Below, piece after piece: positions 8,960 to 16,245 of a stretch of 26,568 bases of DNA. The DNA comes from a virus, in IMG/VR virus record IMGVR_UViG_3300011114_000434, positions 1 to 26,568 of that record; one strand, 5' to 3'. Made by a program: the position numbers and the translations under genes. Position 1 is the stretch's first letter. Every line of letters begins with the position of its first letter. Below the pieces are notes generated by a model. The model was not told where the DNA came from. It saw only the letters and a program-made list of their open reading frames with translations, and searched no databases.

Positions 8960-10681
8960 TTATTTTCCTCCTTTCATCGCGTTATATACTGCTAAGTCAC
9001 CAATACCACTACCTTGAGCTTTAGGCTTTTTAATAATACCGCCTTTCTTCTTAAACCCACCACTAGCACCGTATACACCTAGTCCTGTGGCTGCTAAACC
9101 GCCATATTGAGAAAGCACACTAGGTGCAGGGGCGAACGTACTTACATTACCTGTCTGTACACCATTAAGCGCATTAGCAAGTCCTCCCAAGCGCTCCCAA
9201 GGATAATTTTGTTGGTAGTCGTTATAACTAATCGCGTTGTTAATGGCTTGTTGTCCCAGTGCTTGTTGTTGTGCACCGTAGGCATTCTGCATTGCCGCAA
9301 TAGACTGTCTTTGTGCAAGCTCTTGATTACCAAGATTTGCCATCTGTTGACCCGCATTACCCGCAAGACCATACCCAGCCTGTGCCCCTTGAACACCTTG
9401 AAGCCCAGTTTGAGCACCTTGTATCGCTTGTGCTTGTCCTGCAAGCCCCGTTCTAGCACCTTCAAGACCATACTGACCAGCGGCAGTTGCAGCGCCTACG
9501 CCAGCTAACCCAGCTTTCGCCCCTTCCATACCTTGCGCAGTACCTGCTAACTGAGCGTTAACACCTTGAAGTCCTGTGTTAGCACCTTGTATACCTGTTT
9601 GCAGACCTTGTAGTGATAAGTCTGACGCCTTACCAATGTTAGCTTGGGCGTTATTAAACGCAGTGTTGTAGCCTTGACCGATAAGGTTTGCTTGCGCTAA
9701 TGTGTTAGATTGGTTATTGAGGTTATTCACAACCGCTTGACGACTGCCACCATACGCACCTTGTTGCGCTGCTTGTGAATTGGCTTTTTGATTAGCTATA
9801 TCGTTTTGCTGTGCCATCAAATCTAACTGAGGTTGCAACGACTGCTCTAAGTAAGGGTTCATATACTGATTAACAGTTGAACTGTCTGTTATCTGCTTAG
9901 CATAGTCTGTCCCTACACCAGCGGCTGTGTTTCCGTAACCAGCACCTTGAGCACCGTATGCCATACCGCCTTGAATACCTAGACCTTGACCAGTTAACCC
10001 TGATATAGCACCTGAACCACCGTAATCGAGAGCATTGTTACCTAAGTTATAGGCATTTTGAGACGCTGTGTCCGCAGCGGCGTTACCAATAGTAGCCGAG
10101 TTAAGCCCTGCATTATAGCCAGCATCCCCATAATCCATTGCTTTAGAGGCTGTATTAAGTCCACCAGTAGCAGCGATATTAGTTAAGTCAGCGGCAGTTT
10201 GATTTTGTCCAGGTAGTCCCATATTTGCCGCAGCAGAATAAGACATATTCTGCAAGCCTGTGGCAGGGGCGGTCATTAAATTTGCGTCAAACTTACCCCC
10301 AGGAGAAAGAAAACTAGCAGGTTGATAAGGCGCAATTCCTGTAGGAGAGAACGTACCGTTAGTTGATGAACCTAAAGACTTTAAACTGTCCGCAATACTA
10401 GTACCACCAGCAGCATACCCTTTAACCTCTCCTCCCTTTGCGTAGTTAGAAGTTTGAGGTTTCCAATTACTGTCTATTTCTGGTACAGGCTTTCCAGGGT
10501 TATCTTCAGAAGTAAACGTCTGCCGTGTCATTGAATTGAACAGCATCTCATAATAAGGTTTAAGTTCATTAGGGATGTTACGCTGTTGCACAGTCGTGTT
10601 TTGACCGCCCCCGCTACCACCACCGTAAAATGTCGGTACGACATAAGTAAAAAAATACTTTTTAAAACTTTTAATAATCAT
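8960..10681 (-). CDS. Gly/Ala/Gln-rich virion protein with heptad repeats, probable DNA-ejection protein
   Basis: This 573-aa protein has a composition typical of phage ejection proteins: Gly, Ala, Gln and Asn dominate. A polar start (YGGGSGGGQNTTVQQ, residues 19-33) leads into IPNELKPYYE, which resembles the beginning of related environmental phage proteins. YAKGG (80-84) and YAAGG (89-93) match a motif in two other virion proteins. Residues 300-315 contain QQGAYGGSRQAV, a segment I recognise from this family. Residues 359-435 form eleven heptads of G-x-x-x-G-[L/I/M]-x type. NYPWERLGGLANALNG (492-507) precedes a small hydrophobic Gly-rich stretch and a basic end. The ATG at 10681 overlaps the upstream stop in ATGA. 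The role in ejection is inferred. Confidence 0.7.
   Translation of the reverse strand: MIIKSFKKYFFTYVVPTFYGGGSGGGQNTTVQQRNIPNELKPYYEMLFNSMTRQTFTSEDNPGKPVPEIDSNWKPQTSNYAKGGEVKGYAAGGTSIADSLKSLGSSTNGTFSPTGIAPYQPASFLSPGGKFDANLMTAPATGLQNMSYSAAANMGLPGQNQTAADLTNIAATGGLNTASKAMDYGDAGYNAGLNSATIGNAAADTASQNAYNLGNNALDYGGSGAISGLTGQGLGIQGGMAYGAQGAGYGNTAAGVGTDYAKQITDSSTVNQYMNPYLEQSLQPQLDLMAQQNDIANQKANSQAAQQGAYGGSRQAVVNNLNNQSNTLAQANLIGQGYNTAFNNAQANIGKASDLSLQGLQTGIQGANTGLQGVNAQLAGTAQGMEGAKAGLAGVGAATAAGQYGLEGARTGLAGQAQAIQGAQTGLQGVQGAQAGYGLAGNAGQQMANLGNQELAQRQSIAAMQNAYGAQQQALGQQAINNAISYNDYQQNYPWERLGGLANALNGVQTGNVSTFAPAPSVLSQYGGLAATGLGVYGASGGFKKKGGIIKKPKAQGSGIGDLAVYNAMKGGK
8967..8974 (-). promoter_or_regulatory. 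Strong ribosome binding site embedded in the upstream gene
   Basis: AAAGGAGG on the minus strand, 8 nt before the ATG at 8958, fixes the start of the 604-aa protein. The same bases encode the MKGGK ending of the 573-aa protein, so the two genes are physically locked together. Confidence 0.8.
9377..9607 (-). repeat. 21-bp periodic coding repeat (Gly heptads)
   Basis: Within the 573-aa protein, Gly falls at residues 359, 366, 373, 380, 387, 394, 408, 415, 422 and 429; the position at 401 is Ala. Most units fit G-x-x-x-G-[L/I/M]-[Q/A/E]. The DNA is degenerate, so this is an old repeat kept at protein level rather than a fresh tandem duplication. Confidence 0.8.
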
Positions 10682-11106
10682 ATTGATACTTCCAGTAAGG
10701 TACTGCGAGGTTGAAAGTTGAAGCGTTTCCAGAGCCTAATAATAGCTGGGCGTCCGTACCCTTGAATCATCGTTGCTCCGCGCATCTTAAATAAATTTTT
10801 TAATTGGTTAAAGCTATCTTGGGAGGCAATCAGTCTACCGCCTACTGCTGTAATAAAGGCAACACGATGCAGTGGGTAGTTAATATACGAGATAGTTACA
10901 GCACCTCTCATTACGTTATCCTCATCTACTGCCACAAAAAGCTCCCAATTACCGCTAACAAGATAGCTTAGTACATGGTCGTCATTATACGTCATGTTAG
11001 GTGAATTCTCACCACTCCCTTCCTGCAACCCAGCGATAATGTGGTGCTTAACTAGAGGCCATGTCTGTTGCACAAACTCAAGAGGCACTGCGTGTACGGT
11101 TATCAT
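10678..11106 (-). CDS. GNAT-like acetyltransferase-fold phage protein
   Basis: This 142-aa protein resembles the small GNAT-like proteins found among tail and internal virion genes of short-tailed phages. The pattern is an N-terminal helix with W16, a DHVLSYLVSGNWELFVAV strand region (residues 43-60), a GAVTISYI strand, an ITAVGGRLI segment and the end GRPAIIRLWKRFNFQPRSTLLEVSI, which fits the last helix and strands of the fold. The canonical acetyl-CoA loop (Q/RxxGxG/A) is not clear, so it may be structural rather than catalytic. It starts 7 nt after the stop of the 803-aa gene with no good Shine-Dalgarno site. Its stop overlaps the next start in ATGA, so translation is probably coupled at both ends. 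Confidence 0.6.
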   Translation of the reverse strand: MITVHAVPLEFVQQTWPLVKHHIIAGLQEGSGENSPNMTYNDDHVLSYLVSGNWELFVAVDEDNVMRGAVTISYINYPLHRVAFITAVGGRLIASQDSFNQLKNLFKMRGATMIQGYGRPAIIRLWKRFNFQPRSTLLEVSI

Positions 11107-11113
11107 ATTCTAT

Positions 11114-13525
11114 TTAGCGAGGTAGAGAACTTAAATATCCCTGCATAGCCGCCGTATCCGTGTAATCTCCTTGGTACCCTGCATTAACCGCTTGGTTCTC
11201 TAACTGCTGCCCTGTTAAAGATGTAAGTCCTGCATTTTGGTTAACTGTATTAGCAGAGGACAACGTAGTTGGGATTCCCGTTTCACCGTTAGGACCTAAT
11301 GCAAAGGTGTTCATATTTTTTTCGGACACAACATTATTTATACTAGGCGTTACTATCCCTGCATTGGTATTAACCGGTCTATATTGCGAGTTAGGATTTG
11401 CATCAAAAACACTCATATCAAAATTTTGGCTTTTGAGGTAATCTCTACTTTCATTTACTTTTTGTTGGTCATTAGCAATTTGCTGGTTAATAGCTGCTTG
11501 GTTTATATCATTTGTTTTATCTTGTGCTGTTTTAAACGCAGCAGCTTGCGCTGCGGCTTGTTGCTCGGCTATTAACTTATCTGTTGCTATCCGTCTAGCT
11601 TCAATTTCTGCTGACGTACCTAGATTTACACCGTTTGTATTTGTTACTACTGGCGTATCTGTTACGGCTGTTGGCGCCGCAAATTGACTATTCCATAATG
11701 CTAGTTTTGCCTGGTCAAAACCTGATTGAATTTTCCCATTATCACTATGAACCAATTGACGGTTCTTATAGTAATCTGTAACAGTCTCGAATTCTTTAGG
11801 CGTCAGTATTTGATTATTCCATATGCGAGCACCTTCTGTTGCATAATCATGCTCAGTGCCATCTGGACCAACCCCATATCTGGAGACAGGTTCTTCTACT
11901 CCGGCTATATACAGCCAGTCACCATTAGGGTTATTAACAGGGTCATAATACGACTTTTTAGGTTGCCCTGTATCCTTTTCAACTAAAGTATCAATACCAG
12001 CGTTGCCCGCTACAGTAGGTTTACCAGTTAACGTATCAATCCCTGCCGCAGTGTCTTGGTTAGCTACAAGATTAGGGTCAATTACTCCCTGTTCACGCAA
12101 TAAGCCACCTGGGTCTAACTGTACAAGTTCCGTTGACGTATCAATATCGGGCTTAGTTGTAGTAGGAATCACCATATCCTCAGTATCCGCAACCCAAGGA
12201 CTATTTATTGCACTACCGTCAGGGTTAGTTTGATACAGGCCTAGTAAGTTTTTACTAAGCGATGAGTCTTTAGTGAGTTCATTACCTGTAGGCAGTCCAG
12301 CAGAGTTCTGCAAGTTTATGATGTCCCTAGCTGTAGCATTTTTTTCAAACGGTTTACTTATGTTTGCTAATTGCGTTGATGTCATCTTGTCTGGCTGTGC
12401 AAGAGAGCTTTTATAATCTGAAGCAAAGGGGTTTTTAGTAGAACCTAGTAAACTGGTAAGCGCACTGGCATAAGGGGACTTTGATTTTGACTCATACATC
12501 TTTGTGTCAGTATTATAGGTAGGCGCAACATAAGCCCCTCTATTTGCTACTCCTTGATTGTTATATGTCTGCACAAACTCAGACATATCTTTAGGTTGTA
12601 TTTCCCCACCGTTGTAAACAAAATTACCCTTATCATCTTTGAAAGAACCTACAGGCAAAAGACCATTAATCCCAGTTTTAGACTCTGCTGATTTTTTATA
12701 CAGAGACTCAGTACCTGACGCTAGTGTACCAGGGTTTTTTAAAAGGTTAGTAAGTGCATCAGCCTTATCAGCGTCAGATTGCACCAAATAGTTAGAACCT
12801 GTTTGCGAAGCTAATACTTTTGAAGCTACTTTAGAGAGCGTGTCATTAAACCCTTGAACACCCCCTGCCGTAGTAGCTGACGCAACATTTTTTAAGTATT
12901 CATCTGAAAATAAAGGTTTTCCTGTATCAGGGTCTAGTATATTACCGTATGTGGATTTTAACTTATCAGCCGACATACTACCGGCTTTATATAAAGACGC
13001 TGATGGGGTTGAGCTAACAGCCTTAGTAAGGGTTGCAGGGTTATAAGGTTTAGTACTTGACCCGTTTACGATATCAGCTACGATAGTAGCTAACTCTGCT
13101 GGTGTTGCTTTAGGGTTAGCTAACTTGGCAGACTCAGTTGCTACTTTTGTCTTTGCTGTTTTTAGTGCAGTTGAGTTTGCAGTGCTAGTCTTTGTATCGC
13201 CAGAAATAATACCTTTATAAAAATCCGTAGAGAACGCGTCACCCTTAGAGTCTACTATTCCAGGGTTACTATCGGCTAACCACTTTACTCCTAAATCAGG
13301 AAACTTGGCTCTATACTTAGAGGCAATATCAGGGTTATTAATTATGGTACGGATATACGCTAGTTTATCGTCATACGTAGGTTTCTTTGAGAGAGCAGTA
13401 CCCCATGTGTTATACAGTTTTAATGCAAGGGGAGAATCTTTAATATTGTCATAAAAACCGTCCATGAAAGCTTGGTCTTGTGCATTTAAGCCAGCAATAG
13501 GTGTTGGTGTAGTAGTTGTAGCCAT
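11114..13525 (-). CDS. Large virion-associated protein, 803 aa, function unknown
   Basis: No known domain is recognised. The protein is rich in Thr, Ser, Asn, Ala and Lys and poor in Cys. Residues 10-100 look globular and helical (AQDQAFMDGFYDNIKDSP..., later KYRAKFPDLGVKWL). The middle is a long polar region with many short Ser/Asn/Gly stretches. Residues about 640-690 are Ala/Gln-rich and helical (KLIAEQQAAAQAAAF). It sits between a Gly/Ala-rich virion protein and a GNAT-like protein in the block of large candidate ejected proteins, which is the only clue to its role. The start is well supported: TAGGAG, which contains the stop of the upstream gene, lies just before the ATG. Confidence 0.65.
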   Translation of the reverse strand: MATTTTPTPIAGLNAQDQAFMDGFYDNIKDSPLALKLYNTWGTALSKKPTYDDKLAYIRTIINNPDIASKYRAKFPDLGVKWLADSNPGIVDSKGDAFSTDFYKGIISGDTKTSTANSTALKTAKTKVATESAKLANPKATPAELATIVADIVNGSSTKPYNPATLTKAVSSTPSASLYKAGSMSADKLKSTYGNILDPDTGKPLFSDEYLKNVASATTAGGVQGFNDTLSKVASKVLASQTGSNYLVQSDADKADALTNLLKNPGTLASGTESLYKKSAESKTGINGLLPVGSFKDDKGNFVYNGGEIQPKDMSEFVQTYNNQGVANRGAYVAPTYNTDTKMYESKSKSPYASALTSLLGSTKNPFASDYKSSLAQPDKMTSTQLANISKPFEKNATARDIINLQNSAGLPTGNELTKDSSLSKNLLGLYQTNPDGSAINSPWVADTEDMVIPTTTKPDIDTSTELVQLDPGGLLREQGVIDPNLVANQDTAAGIDTLTGKPTVAGNAGIDTLVEKDTGQPKKSYYDPVNNPNGDWLYIAGVEEPVSRYGVGPDGTEHDYATEGARIWNNQILTPKEFETVTDYYKNRQLVHSDNGKIQSGFDQAKLALWNSQFAAPTAVTDTPVVTNTNGVNLGTSAEIEARRIATDKLIAEQQAAAQAAAFKTAQDKTNDINQAAINQQIANDQQKVNESRDYLKSQNFDMSVFDANPNSQYRPVNTNAGIVTPSINNVVSEKNMNTFALGPNGETGIPTTLSSANTVNQNAGLTSLTGQQLENQAVNAGYQGDYTDTAAMQGYLSSLPR

Positions 13526-13534
13526 TTTTATCTC

Positions 13535-15160
13535 CTAAGCTGGCAGGTGTTTGTAGGCTTTTGGGTTGTCTGAGAACTTACCTTTGCCAGTTGTTTTTCT
13601 ACGTTCTGATTGAATGCGGTCCATCATTTGATATAAGCGTTTAGCACCCGCATCTGTAGAGCCATTACCTAACTCGGACACAATACGCGCGGGCACTACG
13701 AACTCACCTTCAGCGAGTCTTGCAGGTTGCTTACCACCAATAGAAGCAGGAATATCGTCAGAAACGCCATCACCAGGACCTTTAAGCAGTCTACCACCAT
13801 CAGAATACCCTCCTAAATCAGAAATACCCCCATGTGCATAAGCCATACCGCCCATTGCCATTTTCTTAGCAAACAATATAGCTTTTTGTTTACGTTGTTC
13901 TGGAGTGAGTTCAGTATCAGGAGTATCCTCTAAATAGTCACGTAAGTCTCGTGATGCTTCTCTATGCAGATTCCTACCGCCTACACCTTCAAGCATATAA
14001 GATTCTTCAGCTACTCCACCATGTGCCATCATCTGCACAGAGTCGCCCATATAACCTTGATTGTTTGACACTTCATTACGGTTAGGGATATCTAGTGTTC
14101 CTGGACTTTGCATCTGTGGTGTTTGGTCGTAGTTATCTAAATCTGTAATCCCACCTGCTGCAAACTGAGGGCCATACGGGCGATATACACTAGGATTCCA
14201 CTTTACGTTAGCACGGATACCGGGCTGAGTAGGCGCTACCTCCTCTTTAGGGTTATCAAGAGCCATATTAGCTGCTAGACCTATACCACCAGACGTAATA
14301 TAAGGGTGCGCAGTAGCAAACTTACCCACTGCATTGTCCATACCACTTAACGAACTAGTTGCCGCACCTCCAATCATACCCGTAGCAGCGCCTTTTGCCA
14401 TACCCTCACCAACATCTTCCCCTCTTGCTCCAGCCATAAGCCCACTAAGTCCAGCATTCATAGCGCCGCCTTGCAAAGCACTGCCCGCCATTTTAAGACC
14501 TGTGTTACCTACTATGTTTCCTTGTTGCCCAAACGCATCAGCAAGAAGCTGAGTACCCATATTAGCGCTTTCATAAGCTTTAACATTAGCTAGTTGCTGA
14601 GGAGTCTCCATAGGCCCAACAAAACCACCTTGTCCTGGAAGTGTTCCAGAACTACTCATAACAGACTGAGGACTTAACGCATTAACAGCCGCTTGATTAC
14701 CTGATGCACCTAAACTACCAATACCTCCACCACTGACACCTCCAGTAGCTCCACCAGTACCTCCAGCAAGGAGTCCAGCCCCTCCATTTACCCCTGCAAA
14801 CCCTGCTCCGCCTGTAGCACCAGCACCAGCACCAGCACCGACCGTACCAACAGATGTAGGTAATGCACTAGCCAACGCGGCGTTCCCTGCGTTACCTAAA
14901 GTTCCAGTGCCCGCACTGGTTAGAACACCAGTAGAAGCGCCAGCACCTCCTCCAGTAGCGCCTCCAGCCCCACCTCCAGCCGCAGCACCAGCCGCAGGGC
15001 CAGAAACAGCAGTACCGATACCGCCTCCTATACCACCCAACGTACCGCCGATAGCTACAGACTTTAATATATCTTCAGTACTGCCGCCGTTAACCCCTGT
15101 CATAATACCGCCAGAAGCTGCACCGACACTTGCGCCGACCATAACTCCAATCCAACTCAT
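13535..15160 (-). CDS. Gly/Ala-rich virion protein with conserved C-terminal module
   Basis: Residues 1-150 of this 541-aa protein are extremely Gly/Ala-rich with small hydrophobic residues (GGTLGGIGGGIGTAVSG-like), suggesting glycine-zipper helices able to sit in membranes. Residues 330-460 carry four [F/Y/M]-A-x-G-G units (333-337, 378-382, 435-439, 441-445). The C-terminal module, about residues 440-541, includes GYSDGGRLLKGPGDGVSDDIPA, the segment LAEGEFVVPARIVSELGNGS and a basic AKRLYQMMDRIQ end. I recognise that module from many environmental phage structural proteins, but it has no established function that I know of. The ATG at 15160 follows a GGGGA site and overlaps the cupin stop in ATGA. 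A role in virion or ejection-apparatus assembly is inferred. Confidence 0.7.
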   Translation of the reverse strand: MSWIGVMVGASVGAASGGIMTGVNGGSTEDILKSVAIGGTLGGIGGGIGTAVSGPAAGAAAGGGAGGATGGGAGASTGVLTSAGTGTLGNAGNAALASALPTSVGTVGAGAGAGATGGAGFAGVNGGAGLLAGGTGGATGGVSGGGIGSLGASGNQAAVNALSPQSVMSSSGTLPGQGGFVGPMETPQQLANVKAYESANMGTQLLADAFGQQGNIVGNTGLKMAGSALQGGAMNAGLSGLMAGARGEDVGEGMAKGAATGMIGGAATSSLSGMDNAVGKFATAHPYITSGGIGLAANMALDNPKEEVAPTQPGIRANVKWNPSVYRPYGPQFAAGGITDLDNYDQTPQMQSPGTLDIPNRNEVSNNQGYMGDSVQMMAHGGVAEESYMLEGVGGRNLHREASRDLRDYLEDTPDTELTPEQRKQKAILFAKKMAMGGMAYAHGGISDLGGYSDGGRLLKGPGDGVSDDIPASIGGKQPARLAEGEFVVPARIVSELGNGSTDAGAKRLYQMMDRIQSERRKTTGKGKFSDNPKAYKHLPA

Positions 15161-15585
15161 AATATTTCCCCAATTAACTGTTGTGTTTTCTGTTCATACT
15201 CTTCAAACGTATCGGATACAAGCTCTTCTTCAAGCTCTTCCATAGACGTTTTATCTGAACGATGAACTGTGATAAATGTGCAATCTGTTTCAGCATAGCC
15301 TAGGCGTTTAACACCGGGCTTATCTACTGTGATGTAAGGTGCGGTAACGACTACTGAAGTCTCACCGTTTGTGATGCGGAGTGTACCCTGAGCTAGAATA
15401 CCAATGCTTTCATGATTGTGAATCTTACCTGTAAGCAAACAGCCTTTAGGAATAAAAAGAGACCGACAGTAAACACCATTCAAATGGTAATGTTCCGCTG
15501 GCGAATCTACCTGCGGCATAGTCCGCATAAGGGCTTCTAATTCTAAGATTTTTGGCATATTGCCAATGGTTGCTAAGTCGCTCAC
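15157..15585 (-). CDS. Cupin-like phage protein, 142 aa
   Basis: The protein has a small double-stranded beta-helix look. HNHESIGILAQGTLRITNGE (residues 56-75) fits a cupin first motif with H56-x-H58-E59 as possible metal ligands. The following PYITVDKPGVKRLGYA stretch and the strand ending at H108 fit the second half. The last 30 residues are acidic and helical. Related proteins are common in phage structural regions with no known activity. The start is GTG at 15585, supported by GGAGG at 15590-15594; the next in-frame ATG, nine codons later, has no such site. The fold is moderately sure, the function is not known. Confidence 0.6.
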   Translation of the reverse strand: MSDLATIGNMPKILELEALMRTMPQVDSPAEHYHLNGVYCRSLFIPKGCLLTGKIHNHESIGILAQGTLRITNGETSVVVTAPYITVDKPGVKRLGYAETDCTFITVHRSDKTSMEELEEELVSDTFEEYEQKTQQLIGEIL

Positions 15586-15589
15586 GATA

Positions 15590-15594
15590 CCTCC
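15590..15594 (-). promoter_or_regulatory. Ribosome binding site choosing a GTG start
   Basis: GGAGG on the minus strand lies 4 nt before the GTG at 15585. The spacing is short but the match is strong, and it is the only such site near the beginning of the cupin gene. It lies in the 27-nt gap after the C1q-like gene. Confidence 0.6.
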
Positions 15595-15612
15595 AAAGTT
15601 TAGCTAATAATA

Positions 15613-16245
15613 TCATGAGTATAGTGCTGAAACAAACGTAGCTGTAAGGATTGCAGGGGGTATTGCAGGTGAGAATGCATTAGCGGCTTCTGCTTTAATA
15701 ATAGCGCGGGTATCGTCAGCAGCCCACATAAGCTCAAAATAATCTCCTGCATTCATAGGAAGTACAAAATTCCACGCCGCTACTGACTCAGAAGAGCTAG
15801 ACCCCGTTAACTGAAGCTTAGTATTTGAGTTTGCAATATCAACACCGTTTACTCTAGGCCACACCCATACACCAATATTTGAGCCGCCTGTTTTAGCTAA
15901 CTGCAAAGAGAACTGAAAGTTATAATACCCAGCCACGCTGGTTACGATGTGTGACGTAGTTGTTCCAATAGCAACTTGGTTTGCGTCAGCTGTATTGTTA
16001 AACGGTATGGCATAAGCTGTGTTTATAACAGGTATCGTCTGCTGCGTGGTTAAGTAAAAACTACCGTTTGGAAACTTTAAAATGCTTCCACCTGCTACAC
16101 TTAATAACTGTGAGTTAACATTATCAAGCTGGTTAAAATACAAACGCAAGATATTACATAGTTGGTTAAGATAGTCTTTACTATACTGCACCTCAGCAAA
16201 AGGTAAGCTGGGTGCTTTAGGGGTTTGGGGAGTATTAGAAGCCAC
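15613..16245 (-). CDS. C1q/TNF-like tail fibre or appendage protein
   Basis: Residues 1-45 hold a Pro-rich stretch and then a helix (YSKDYLNQLCNILRLYFNQLD), an arrangement that usually anchors small fibres to the virion. From about residue 55 to the end, the pattern is that of a C1q-like jelly-roll trimer: FNNT, then VTSVAGYYNFQFSLQL, a conserved-type VWVWPRVNGVDI, an LPMNAGDYFELMW segment and a final TATFVSALYS strand. Such domains bind surface ligands. Several GTG codons are possible starts. AGAGG at 16251-16255 sits 5 nt before the GTG at 16245 and overlaps the earlier GTG at 16251, so 16245 is preferred (210 aa). The gene overlaps the end of the 701-aa tail gene by 11 nt. Confidence 0.7.
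   Translation of the reverse strand: MASNTPQTPKAPSLPFAEVQYSKDYLNQLCNILRLYFNQLDNVNSQLLSVAGGSILKFPNGSFYLTTQQTIPVINTAYAIPFNNTADANQVAIGTTTSHIVTSVAGYYNFQFSLQLAKTGGSNIGVWVWPRVNGVDIANSNTKLQLTGSSSSESVAAWNFVLPMNAGDYFELMWAADDTRAIIKAEAANAFSPAIPPAILTATFVSALYS

Noticed and set aside
9107-9508. Frames of 133 aa (+) and 109 aa (-) over the Gly heptad region
   Set aside because: Both are by-products of the 21-bp periodic coding sequence of the 573-aa protein.
14907-15245. Pro/Ala-rich plus-strand frame of 112 aa
   Set aside because: It is the antisense of the Gly/Ala-rich region of the 541-aa protein; low complexity on one strand gives a long open frame on the other.
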